Shown here one piece after another: positions 1-12,191 of a stretch of DNA of 64,000 nucleotides. Made by a program: the position numbers and the translations under genes. The notes below the pieces were generated by a model. It was not told the origin of the DNA and did not search any database. It was given only the letters and a program-made list of their open reading frames with translations. The stretch is from Sordaria brevicollis. Its lineage: Eukaryota > Ascomycota > Sordariomycetes > Sordariales > Sordariaceae. Numbering within the stretch: the stretch's first letter is position 1; every line of letters starts with the position of its first letter. The DNA lies in the NCBI GenBank assembly GCA_033439795.1, contig JAUTDP010000009.1:1178001-1242000 (forward strand). Direction: 5' to 3'.

Positions 1-2926
1 GCCAAGAGCAAGATTCGGCCATTAATATCGGCTCTATTTGCAGTGCTTTGACGAGGAAGGGGAATTAGCCAGGTCCACTTGGGGCTCTGCGGAAGCCGAC
101 AAAAGGAATCCGAGCTTTCTGACTTGTGTCACTCTTCTTGTTCTCCTACAACCTCCATTGATAGGATATGAAAGTGGACACTGCGGTTGGCTTGCTCTGT
201 ATCAGGGACACATGGGTCAGGTTTGACCAAAGACACCTTACATCTACCTGCGTGGCTTGATCTCTTCAACCGCCTGCCGAGAAAACAGAACCGTGGGAGG
301 AGGGAAAGAAAACGGAAAACGGAGAAAGGAGCTGCGGGAGGATCAACAAACGCCATGATACCTTACCCTAGCGAGCCTAGTTCAACCCTGGCGTGACGCG
401 CGTCTTCTGTCAGGGCATTGCTGTCAAATCATCATTAGCGGATCTCTCATGGGGAATGCATAGAGGCGATGGAAAGCCCGAAAAATACGTACTATAGTGG
501 CAGTGAAGGAGTGGGAAGTACCGAGAGTTAAGCTTCAAGCTAGGGGAGGATCCTTGCCCCTTCTTTCACAATCTGAAAAAAAAGAAAAAGAAAAAGGTAT
601 CTGAGTTCCATCAGACAGCCGATTCTGGGAGGAAGAAGGAGTGAGGAAACCCCCAGTCAATTCGATCGAGGTCCGTGTGCTGCACTGCATTATCTCGGAT
701 TTTCAAGTGAAGTGCCTACCCCATCAGGAAGGCCAGAATGGGATACAGTTCTTGGCAAACTCGCCTGGTCAGTGCAACACTTCGTTGCGACACTACTGTC
801 AAGAAAAGGAGCTGAACCCGGTTCAAGACGGTTTTTGGCCGAGAAGGAACCCTCTGATTACAGTGGTGAGAAATCCAGGGAAGCAAATCAGAGCCGCACT
901 GGGTTGTGTCAGACTAGGCGCCACTCACAAGTTGAGCATTATAGATCATTCACAGGAGCCGAGGCGGATGCTAATGGGGTGGGGGAACTCACGATTAGGT
1001 GCTTACCTTACCTACCTACCTGGTCATGTTCAACCTGGATAGCTACCTGACACTACTTCGGTGTAACGCAAAAAGCCACAGTCAGATGTAAAAGGCTGTT
1101 GCTGCTTGAGGAAGGTGTTGTGTATCTTCATGACAGGAAAGTATGGCAGCTTCCGTCGAGATTTCTTCGCCAAAGCAGCGTGTGTCTTTTACCACCATTT
1201 CCATGGTCTGGAATTCTAGCCCCGTTTGATGTCCACAGCCGGGGTTGAAAGGCAGCGACGACGGTGAAACCCTAAAGGACAGCATTGAGTGAGCATAGTG
1301 GGCGAGTCAGGCGGAAGGAATAGGTTGCGATATCTTCACCTACGAGGGTCCCTGTATTACGCGGAATCCAAGGATCACCGTTGAAAAACTTGGACTAATG
1401 GAAGACGCGTCAGCAACAGTTAGAAGACCTGCATTCACAGAGGCAGAGGATGAAGAAGCGTTGGCTGTGTTGAGAAACTCCGGTCCCTCAAACAGAAATA
1501 GAATACCGTGGGCTCCGAGTGGAGCGGCCTATACCACTGGGGGGAAAATTGAAACTCCGAAGAAGTGGCGAAAGGCTATCATCAGTTTCGATCTCCCAAC
1601 GTCTTCAAGAATGGTGGACGGACTGAATCCCCGCGGCATCTTCACTGAACATTCTCGTAGGCGAACCGCAGTCTTGACGACCAGAAGGATACGTACGTAC
1701 CATCAGGGCTGTTTTCATCCGCTGGAACGGACACTCCTTGCCCCATCGAGGAGTCGATCCGTGATGGTGGTGTCGCTGGCACCCGGTTCTTTGGCTTGAT
1801 ACGAAGAGAAGACGATTGTGTCGAATCTTCTGTTCTTCTGCAATCAACGGCTTACTTCCACACTGCGTAGAGGGTCTGAATGAACGTAACGAGCGACTGG
1901 TAACGGAATGGATCATGCAGGCCTGTACAGGCCAGCGGCTACTGGTCGGCAGAACATTTCTTGGGAGAGTGCCGATGACGAACTTCGGGCGACAACATCG
2001 AACCGGATTATGCCGAATGTCGTTGATTGCGCGTCGCCGTCGTTGGTGTAGGGGGTCATTGCGCGTTCACAAGGATTGAGCTGAAAATTAGAAAAGGGTG
2101 ATGCAACTTCACCTTGCACTACCATCAATGGACATCGCCGTTAGTGATGTCCTTGTTGGCTGTGGCAGCGATTGCGCAAGGAAGCAGCTTGAATTGAAGG
2201 TTGGCAAGTTGGAGAGACAACGAGATTTTGAGTCGACGGTGGAAGATTTTTGCCCTTCTTTCTGCCCTTGTCCTCCTTCCCAACTTTTTTTCTTTGCTCG
2301 TTGTTTCCAAAGTTTGGTCGCCCACTTGAAGAATTATTTCTTCTTTTCCAAGGAACGAAGGAGGAAAGGAAGGAAGGACTTGCATACACGGGATCCGTCA
2401 TGACAGCGTACTCTTGACCCCCAGACCCTCACTAACTCCCCTCTACTTCGGGTTTCTGGTAAGTGTCAATGTTCGAGTGAACACACTCGATGTTCGCGTG
2501 GAAACATATGGTGTTCAAACTATTGCAAGGTCTTTCGCCTACGGTCTGCAAGCAGACAAGTACAAGAATGCAAATGGATATTACAACATTGGACCTTTTG
2601 ATGCTTGAACCATCGTGCATCGGAATCCCATTATCGCAAGGTCTTGGTTGCCGAAGGATGTTCGCTTGAAAGCGCTGCCCGGGAGAAACACACAGGAAGC
2701 TCGGACCATCTTGTAAACAATGAAAGCAACTTTGCTAACCCACTATATAAATGCTTTCATCTCCATTCGGACATTATATAACGAACTGTTTTTCGGAGCG
2801 TCGAGTGTTTAATCATCATGATGAGGTTGACTGTCCTCCTGCTTTGAGTAGTGTTTCTCAGCGCTCTTCTTAAAGCCAATTTTCAGCGCCCACAACCATC
2901 CTATTATCTATCGGAACCATCCTCCA
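1..2926. other. Gene-poor stretch, no supported gene
   Basis: Open frames of up to 133 codons occur (for example 641-1042 and 1398-1799, both +), but none shows a recognisable domain, convincing splice sites or codon bias. There is an A-rich tract near 575-597. I see no repeats, RNA genes or transposon ends here apart from the tRNA that follows. Confidence 0.5.
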
Positions 2927-3018
2927 TCGGGTATGGTGTAGCGGTAACATCGTTGACTCTCACTTCTCAGAAGTGACTGCTCTCTCAACAGCCCCGGGTT
3001 CGACTCCCGGTATCCGAG
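2927..3018 (+). tRNA. tRNA-Glu (CTC) with a 21-nt intron
   Basis: The cloverleaf folds by eye. The 7-bp acceptor stem is TCGGGTA with TATCCGA (one G-T pair). The anticodon stem is GTTGA (2952-2956) with TCAAC (2985-2989), and the T arm is CCGGG-TTCGACT-CCCGG. The anticodon CTC lies at 2959-2961, followed by A37. A 21-nt intron (2963-2983) sits at the canonical position between bases 37 and 38. A run of five T at 3029-3033 is the likely RNA polymerase III terminator. Confidence 0.9.
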
Positions 3019-3028
3019 TTACGATATC

Positions 3029-3033
3029 TTTTT
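3029..3033 (+). terminator. Pol III terminator of tRNA-Glu
   Basis: A run of five T begins 11 bases after the tRNA 3' end. Confidence 0.6.
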
Positions 3034-6000
3034 GGGGGTATTTTTTATTCATGACTTTTGTATGAATCCTTATTATTTCCATCACTTGTTCTTTTTTTGG
3101 CACTCCGTTGTCACTTTTGCCTTTTATAGTTTCCCATATCTCCCGGAGTCTACTCCCGAGTTAAGCTGAAGGATTCTTTTCTTCGGCGCCACGCGGGGGA
3201 AAAGTTACTGATGCTGTATGTTTTGGGAATGGAAGAACCTATCACATTCTTCTTATTGTCTTTTGTCATTTCGATGCCCTTAATTCCAGACTTTCTCCTT
3301 TCTTGTTTTAGCCTTCATTAAAACTGACAGCGATGATATTCGCCTCAAGGTTAAGGTCTTTGTTTGCTTTCCTTTTGCGCTTGAATATTGGCATTTGACA
3401 ACTGCGCTCTGTTTTCAGTAAGTACTGAAAGAGGGGAGACCCTTACTATAAATAGCGTTTCAAACTATTGACATATAGCGTGGGGGAAAGCGAGGGACCT
3501 AAGGGGCTCCAAGGTTCAGATCGAGATCCGATTCCTGGTGTTAGGTGGATGAGGCTCCGAGTTAGAGCCTTCGAATGAAGAGAGATGAGCTTGAGTGTCT
3601 TCAATCGCCCCCCAAGGGATATTTTAATTAACCTTGTAGACAATGGTTTGTTACCGTTCCATGTTAGTATACTGCATATGGTGTTGCGGTCAAGTTCTTG
3701 ACAATAGCCGTTCGTAAATGGACGAACCACCGGCCTGGATGCAAGCCTTGATAGCCAATTGCAGGTTAAAATTTTTCTGAAAGGGAAGGAAGGGAGCCAC
3801 TTGCACCTTTTCGTATACCTAGCGGCCGTAACAACTCGATAGCTCAGAAACCGAGTAACGGTGTCCTAGTCCACGTGTCGGACCCCAGTCTCAGGGGAGC
3901 CCCCAATGAACCAGTGCAATGATAGGATGATATGTGAGTCTCATTCGGGGTCAACTAATGGTGCCGAGGTATAGGGAGGTTTCTATCCCGGCACAGCTTC
4001 CCGCAGAAGAGGCCCTTGAGTTAGTGTGACAAAGATTTGACTCATTGTAGACACTCTGTTAGCAGGACGACATGGGCAGATGCTAGGTCCAATCGCAACT
4101 AACGTTCATCAATGAACAATATAGGTAGGGCATTGTGCGGCTCGGTTTAGGGATTGACCCCCGTAATGTGGTGCTGCAATTTCTAATGCGGACAATCTTC
4201 TCCGCGTATGATGGATCTTTCTATACGATGCCTCAGCTGAGTCTCGTAGCCTCGTGCGTCCAAGGGGTACTGGTATGTTGGGTGCTGAGAAGTTTTGGGT
4301 GCCTTCACCCAATTGTGAAAGAGCTTGAACATAGCGGGCAACAATCAACGGGGGGAAATCGCTTGACTTCCTGGTCCTACCGGTCAAGCTTCCCACGCCT
4401 CCCGGGAGTCCGAGGTTGCCACTGGGTAAGGCCTCACCGTGCTGTGTTGAGAGTTTTTCGTTCATGGGATTCCTTGAAAAGTCGGATACAGGCCCTGTCT
4501 GTGTCTAATAATAAGCTGTCATCTATTGACTAATGAGTGAGTTAGTTGCACACTGGTAGCTTGGACTTGACTAGACTCTGCTCCTTTCATAGTAATGTTT
4601 GCCAATTCGCACTGATCTTGAAGCGGAAAGATTCGTCACCTTGAGGGTAAAGTAATGCTTGAAAAATAAAAACCCTACCGCCATGTGAAAAGCTAGAATG
4701 GAATTTTCCGTCCAATAAGCAAAGTGAAACATCGCTGTTGATGATTTTCGTGATGCGTGATGATGACGCAAACAGTTTTTCTGTTGTTTCTTGTATATCA
4801 ACCCGTGCCAAACAAACTGTGATGGCGGACTGTGAGTAAATCGAGAAGCTTTGACATGGTAGAGGATGATCTTGCGAATGTCAGACGGTCGTGAGGACGT
4901 AACCCTTGATCGACACCCACGCACGGTAACAGCCCCTAAGCGGCTCGGCGGATGCTGGCTGCACCATGGTCACGGTTGCACAACCGACGGCCCAGTGAAA
5001 CATTGGATGCCCCAACTAGAGGTACCTATTGGTCAAGTAACTGGGTCAAAGGATCGCTGCTAGGGCCTGTTCTGGGAGGCTCTGGCCAGGTCGGGAAATG
5101 GCAAGAGTGTCTCGAAAGCATCGCGGACTCCGAAGAACCGTCTGCCGGGTACCTGCGCACCTAGGTTCAAGATCAACTTGGACTGTCGCCCGTGAGCGGC
5201 ACAGCATGAGTCGTCGTGTATCTTTGGGAATTGTCTTCCCTGACGGCGTGGTAGATGATCGAGACCTTTCTTCGAATCGAATACATCTGGTGGGAGAGGT
5301 TTGCCTATCAGATCGGCGATCCATGTGGACATGTGCAACCCGGGATTCCATTTGAGGTCCAGGCCGAATTTGCAGGACAGACAGCTGTACAAGGCGTGAC
5401 AGTAATACAAACCCCTCGTTCCGTCCTGGTGCTAACCCCGGATATCTTTGGCCCGAGACAAAGCGGCGAGCCCAGAGCATCGGTAACATGATGTCATTTC
5501 AGATACCAGTACCACCCAGGGGGAGAGATTTCCAATAAGTCATTACCATTCGGAATGAAATCTGGAAGTGTACACAGTACGTACCTGTGACTATGGGCTA
5601 TGGGTGACTGTAGCCCGGCAAATATATGTATCAAACGACACTAATCGACGACGTGTGTCTTCATGTGATTAAGCATTGGGTTCTCGGTCCATTGCAGAGC
5701 CGAGAGCAAATTGAGATCCAGGCAAGAAAGCGTTTTCAGTTTGGTAGCCAAGGTACTTTCCTTCGGTGTAAGAGGCCGCCGTCCTCTTCAACAAGGGACG
5801 CTGGTCAACATCCCACTTCGAACTGACGGGAGTAGGTGTCAAGTGGGACTGGATGAGGGAGCGGCCGAACGTTGGACCGAATCTATTTCTCCGGTAGATT
5901 CCAAGCAACCTCAACCTAGCCAAAGGGTAGCTTACCCACGAGCTAGGTGCCCGAGCAAAGGGAGCGGAGGCCGGAGGATCCCCGAAGACCGACCAGGTCC

Positions 6001-6759
6001 GCGAGAGAGACAGCGAGAGAGAGACCCAGCCGTTAGTCTGATAAGGTATAGTTTGGGCAGACTCGGATGAGAAGGTACAGCTGATGTGCCAGCCCAAGAT
6101 GATGTTCACTAACAGAATGTGTAACGTCTCTTTGAAGTGACGGGATGTGTACAGTGGATGGATGGGAAAGACACAGCTGAGGTGAGCGAAGGTGAGCGTG
6201 CAATCCGCTAAACCCCAATCTGTCGAGGTTGCAGGTGCGGGGAGATCGGCAGCCCTTCCCGCGAACAGACGGGCAGTTGACAGGCGGGCTTAGCAGCCCG
6301 CAAGTGCAGTCTAGCGACTTACGTGCAGCTGCGCTAAGTAGACTAGGTCAGACCCACAATTGACCAATCAGAAAGGAGCTTCCTCAGCCCGCCAACCGTC
6401 GACGTCGTCTCTCCAGTCTCAATGACTTTTTTCGCTCCCTTTCCCGTTCTCCTCTATTTTCCTTTTCGAACCGAACTGCATCAACATCATAATCGCCTAC
6501 ATCATACCTACATTTAGGATATTTTCTTAGACGTGTGGTAGTGAGTAAAACTGGTTTTCAATGACCTCACCATACAAAAAGATGCCATGTTGCTCCCGTC
6601 CGCGATCATCTGGACCCGAGTAGGCGATCGACACCACCCACCACTTCAGCTCTCAACCCGGTTCCTGGATAGCACAGTCCAAGGGCACCTCTTTTACACG
6701 GATTCGCGAGTCTTTCAATCTTGGAAAGACCCCAGTGGTTGCAGCGTTCGGCCCAGATC
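3034..6759. other. Gene-poor stretch left of the retrotransposon
   Basis: Several overlapping open frames under 150 codons occur on both strands (4109-4533, 5046-5489, 5669-6109), but none has a recognisable family or splice structure. GC content is ordinary, in sharp contrast with the AT-rich element to the right. The last five bases (6755-6759, AGATC) are the left copy of the target-site duplication of that element. Confidence 0.45.
6755..6759. repeat. Target-site duplication AGATC, left copy
   Basis: It is identical to 12681-12685 and lies immediately outside the TG and CA ends of the LTR retrotransposon. Confidence 0.9.
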
Positions 6760-6948
6760 TGTCAGATTAGAGGGTAGACTCGACCAGTAGAAACAGGCTT
6801 ACGTAAGGCGCCCCAGCCACCAGATTCTAGCTGCAAACCTTCCTAATAATCTAGGCACCCCCAACTCGGGTTCCACAGAACTCTTCTAAATACACACATC
6901 AATTTTTAACCCTTAATTACGATATCTACTTTATTATACAATTTAACA
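6760..6948 (+). repeat. Left (5') LTR of the copia element, 189 bp
   Basis: It aligns with 12192-12680 apart from a 300-bp insertion in the right copy. The shared core includes the stretch around CACCCCCAACTCGGGTTCCA and AACCCTTAATTACGATATC. The outer part (6760-6900) is little mutated, while the inner end is RIP-like (AATTTAACA where the right copy keeps AATCTGACA). Confidence 0.9.
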
Positions 6949-9000
6949 ATTAATAATTTAATTTACAATTTCCACGCTACGAAAACTTCAATTACACTAA
7001 TTACAACTATTATTACTATTATTACCGTAACCTACTACGTTATTAATTATATCCTAATTAATCGATAAGGAAATCGTTATTAAGTAAATTTATTTAAACT
7101 CTATAAATAAATTTAGGGAATAGAGCGACGAATTTATAATTTATATTAAAGTCCTAAACCTTACCAATTATATATTAAAAGTATAACCAATTCCCTTTAA
7201 ACTTATAGAATTAATTATTATAAATTACGTTATTAAATCGTCTACCCGCTACCGTATCGAAAAAGTTAAAAAAGCCTTTAACAATTTTAAAAATAATACC
7301 CTTACTACGCTAATTTTTCTTTATAGCGCTAACGATATTTCTATAAACGTAGAACTTACCGAAAAATCCCTAAAGGAATAAATTAATAACGCTACCGCTA
7401 AATTTACCGATTTTATTATCGCAGGGCTATAAAAATATAATTATAATATTAATATATTTAATTACCGGTCTAAAAAATATAAAACCTTTTCGAAATATTA
7501 TATTATATTTACTAAATAAATGCGTAAAACCGTTTACTAAAATTATAAATCTAATTACTTCCGGAATAATAAAAATCTTCTTTAATAATATTTTACCCTC
7601 GTTAAAGGGTTATAATACCGTCCTGAATAAACTTTTATTAATACTTATAAAGCTTATTGTAATTATATCGATAAACCTTTTATAATAAAGCTTAAAATAA
7701 AAATAATTAAATAAATCGATAATTAGGAAATTATTATAATTAAAATTTAATTTTACGTAATCCCTAAATCCCTATTAATTATTATTTAATTCTATAACCT
7801 TATTAAGTATTTACGCCCTATTTAACCGGGTTAAGCCTCCGGCGCCTTGTATTAATACTGTTTATAAATTATTAATAATATTTTCGATTTCTATATTTTA
7901 TCTAAGGATTTTTATATTAAAGGCCTTAATAATAAAATACCCGTAATTATATAGGCTAAATCTAATTATAAAAATATTTGTAGGGCGTCCTTTAAAATTA
8001 AAGGCGATATTTTTAATAAATTAAAAAATATTAATATTAAAATAAAAAACGCTTAATTTAATAGACCCTAATATAATTAATATAAAAAAAAGTACGTAGC
8101 GTAAATTAAAGACTTTAAATAGAGCGGAAGCTTATTATTATCATTTCGCTATAAAATTTACGAAGAGGGTACGTATATTATTAAATATTATTAATATTTC
8201 TTTCCTAATAAGGCCCTAAATCTTCGTTAGAAGCCTAACTTTAAAATATAAATTCGGGTAATTAAAAACCTTAATAACGATCTAAAGCTTAAAAGGGAGG
8301 TCGAAGTTTAAAGAAGAAAAATAGTTAAATAATTAATAAATCCTATCCTTAATATTAATAACCAATTTTAGAGTAATTAATTTTTTAATAAAAGTATTAT
8401 TATAAATTTTATTCTTATTCCTATTTAAATCTATAGAACCGCTATAATATAAATAGTATTCTAAGTAAAAAAAGGAAACTTTAATACTTACCCGCTTAAA
8501 AACTATATTCTTTTTAATTCTAGCAATTCTTTATACGTATTTAACGAAATTACGTATTTCTTTAATTTCTATTATATACCCTATAATAATAACCTATAAA
8601 TTAAAAATTTACGTATTATAATTTAAGGGTATAAGGAGGTTAATTTTATTATTAATAAAGAAAACGGGCTTAAAAAATTACGTTTTTATAATATAACCTT
8701 CTATTTTAATTTTATAATTAATTTTATTTCCTTATACTTATTACGTAAATAAGGTTTCTTTTAAGACTATAAACCACTTAATAATTACTTTTGTAATATA
8801 AATTAATTATTCTTTTACTATTTTAAAACCCGTTACTACTAAATTCTATTTAAAGAATTTCCCTATTTATTTATTCGGGCGAATTTCTATACCCGTAAGA
8901 ATATAATTAATTCTTATATAAGCTGTAAATATTATTATAAAGACCTCTTTACTTAATATTTTAAATTAAGGCACTTTAATTTTTAAGTACTATTTTACTT
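6949..9000 (+). pseudogene. RIP-degraded gag/protease region of the copia element
   Basis: This stretch lies between the left LTR and the first recognisable integrase sequence, where copia elements encode Gag, protease and the start of integrase. It is very AT-rich with stops in all frames, and I could not recognise a Gag zinc knuckle or protease motif. The assignment rests on position only. Confidence 0.5.
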
Positions 9001-10000
9001 CTATAATATATTAGGAATTAAAATCCTATTTAAAAATAAAAAGGAGGAGGATAAAGAAAACCCTAAAACCGAATAATATAATACCTATACCCAAATAAAG
9101 ATTAAATAGTAAATTAAGCGAAAATTTAAAAATAAAGGGTATAAGGCTAAAGAACGTTTCGTTATAAATTTTCTTAATTATAAGGAAAATTACCGAAGTT
9201 ATATTAGTATTATATTTATTATTTATAAATTTACCGGGTATATTTAGGAATACTTCTTCTACGATTAATTCGCTATTATAATCGCAATTTACCTAAACGA
9301 CCTCTTTACTCTCTTTAAAATATAATTTAATATTATAATATAAATATTAAAATATAATAATAAAATTATAAAATTATAATTACTCCTAAATTTATTAACG
9401 CAATGCGGTATAATTATAAAACCCTCTACCCCGTATACCTAAATATAGAATAAAGGTATAGAACGCTCGGGAAGTATAATTAAAGATAAGGCGCGCGCTA
9501 TAAATCTAAATATTCGTTTTCCTAAGGATTTTTGGCCGGAAATCGTTTTTATAATAATATATTTTAATAATCGGTCCCCTAAATACCTTTACGATTGGAA
9601 ATCTCCTTATAAAAGATTCTATACGGCTATTATTAAGAAAATTAATAGTAATAACGACGAAATTACCCCCCGCAAATTTAATATCTCCTACCTTCGAATT
9701 TATAATTATAAAATATTCGTAATAATTATTACCGCTAAAAATAAATAAAATAAACTTTAAAAAATAAACCCTAAAACGTAAATTAGATATTTAATCGATT
9801 ATACTTCTACGGTTATTTACCGAATTTAGAACCCTATTATTAATAAGGTTATTAATACCCGCGATATTATTTTTAATAAACGCACCCTCTTTATTAATAA
9901 AATAGAAAAGGAAGCCGAATCTTTAAAATTTATTTTAAAAGAATTTACTACTTTATTAAAGAAATATACCGCTAAAGAATAATTATTAAATAACTAATTT
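9001..10000 (+). pseudogene. RIP-degraded copia integrase
   Basis: Reading the + strand through scattered stops gives a copia-type integrase core and C-terminal region. FTGYI precedes EYFFYD near 9230. A stretch near 9430-9520 reads IERSGSIIKDKARA, then DFWPEIV, then RSPKYLYDWKSPY, ending in the GKGY-like region (IRYLIDYTSTVIYRI) near 9780-9830. These are typical of integrases of fungal copia elements. Stops arise mainly where CAA, CAG or TGG codons would become TAA or TAG by C-to-T or G-to-A change. Confidence 0.85.
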
Positions 10001-10599
10001 CCCCTCGATTTTATAATTAATTATATTAATATAAAAAATATAAATATTTACGACCTTCTAAATTCTCTTTCTCTCAACCTAATTTAAAAAGGGGAAGTAA
10101 TAGCTATTAAAGAAGTATAAACCGAAGAAATAATTACTAAGGAGGTGGAAATTAGCGTACCGCTTCTAAACCCCCTTAATAAAATTATAAATTTAAAAGA
10201 GGACCGAATAACCATCGATTATTTTATTAATTACAATTATTTAATATTATTAAATATATTACTATTAACTTCCTTTCTTATAGGGGTATTTATTATAAAT
10301 TATATTAAATACGCTAAAAAAAAACTATTAAAAGGTTTTAAACTTTAAAAGGCAATATTCAACGCTAAACGTCTTTATTAATTTATAATTATAATATATA
10401 AGAAGAAAATTACTAAAATAGAATTATAGTGCTCTATATATAAAGAAAGGGTAATTACTAAAAATATAATCGAATTCTTAATTGCTATTAATAAACTCTA
10501 AAACTTCTACCGTTATTAATTACCGCTAATACTTCATAATTATAAAAATTTCGATAAATATCCTTTAAACGACTTCTTTAAATAAACCGAGCGAATTTA

Positions 10600-12180
10600 C
10601 TTCGAAAGTTATAAATAAATAAAAATTTAAGTAAAAATAGACCGTAATAAGCCTAAAATTAAGGGCAAGTAAATCCTTAATTATATATAGGTATATACTT
10701 ATAAATACTTTAAAAATAATTATTTTAATAAAATTAAAATTCGTTTAATTATATATAGAAATTAATAAATAAAGATTATAAAGTAGGAAATTTATACCTC
10801 CACTTTAGTAAAAAAGTCCTTCCGTACTTTTATAATTATAATTTTACGTTTTAACTTTAAATTTATTTAATAGGACGTAATTAACGCCTTCGTAAATATA
10901 ATAATAAATAAAGAGATTTATATACGTATACCGCCAAATTATTATATTTAGGGGAAAGTACTTAAAATCCTTAAAATATTATATAATCTTTATCGTTCCC
11001 TACTATTATAATAATAAAAATTTATAAGGATATTTAAGGCCCTAAAGTTCTACGCAATCCCTAAAGATCCTTATATTCTAATTAATAATAATATTTTAAT
11101 CTTCTATTATATTAATAATATTATCTTCTATTACTACCCTACTAAGGAGGAAATTACCCGGTAATATATAAAGATTCTATAATCCCGGTATAATTTAATT
11201 AGAGGAGAGGAATTATAATAATTCTTAAGTATTAAAATAATCCGTAATCGTAAGGCCCGTAAAATTTAATTATCTTAGCGGTTATACCTTTAAAAAATTT
11301 ATAAACTTATTAACGATAAACGCACTATTTAAATCCTAATAAATAATATCGAATTAATACTTTATAATTATAAAGCTACTAACCAATCTATTTATTAATA
11401 TTAAATTAAAATCGGGTTTATATTTTACGCCGCTATTATTATTAAATTAAATATTACCTTTACAATTAATCGATTCGTTAAATATAATTATAACTTAGGA
11501 TTAAAATATTATAAAGCCGCGGATAAAATATTATATTACTTTTTTATTACCGTAGACCTAATTTTATATTATAAAAGAGATATTAAATTTCAATTTACTT
11601 TTAACGCCTTCTTTACTAATAATTCCGTCGACCGCAAAAGTTCCTAAAGTTTTATAGTAAAATTATATAATAGATTTATTTATTAAGGAGCTTCTAAATA
11701 ATTAATAATAATTACCTTTATAACCGAGGTAAAATTCGTAACCTTCTCTAATATTACTAAAGAAATATTATATATTATAAAGTTATTTAAAAATTTTATA
11801 TTAAAACTCTCCAACCCTATCCCAATTTTCAAATATAATAATATTTAAATACTTAAAATCTTAAATATAAAGGCTTTAAAACTAATAACCAAATTCCGCT
11901 ATATCGATATTCATTAATATTAATTAAAGTAAAAGGTATAGGTAGGGATAATTAAAGTATAATATTTCGAAACTTTAAAAATACCCGCAAACGGTATAAT
12001 TAAAATATTAACCGTAAAGAAATATTAGGAATTCAAAAAATTAATAGGGATAAATTCTATACGAAATAAGGAAGGTTATTAACGGGTAAAATACTTAAGG
12101 ATTAAGGAAATAGATAAGGAGGAGCAATTAATCTTATATAAATAGTTTTAGATTTATCCATTTTAGGAAATAGATTGCAT
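10600..12180 (+). pseudogene. RIP-degraded copia reverse transcriptase and RNase H
   Basis: The RT reads as degenerate blocks in the copia order: DVINAFVN then EIYIRIPP (near 10875-10935), then GKVLKILK and the LYRS motif (near 10950-11010), then FYYINNIIFYY near 11100, where YVDD is expected and aspartates have become asparagines. About 1 kb of AT-rich sequence follows to the polypurine stretch near 12180 (ttggggaagta), where RNase H is expected. There is no intact frame. Confidence 0.85.
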
Positions 12181-12191
12181 TTGGGGAAGTA

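Noticed and set aside
5046..6109. Overlapping 110-150 codon frames on both strands
   Set aside because: Both strands are open at once without a domain or codon bias, as expected by chance in GC-balanced DNA.
6240..6350. Inverted repeat GCGGGC...GCCCGC as a possible transposon end or structured RNA
   Set aside because: It is short, isolated, and has no partner end or target duplication.
10145..10348. A 67-codon open frame with a hydrophobic segment inside the AT-rich element
   Set aside because: It lies within the degraded pol. Hydrophobic Ile/Leu/Asn/Tyr runs are a by-product of extreme AT content.
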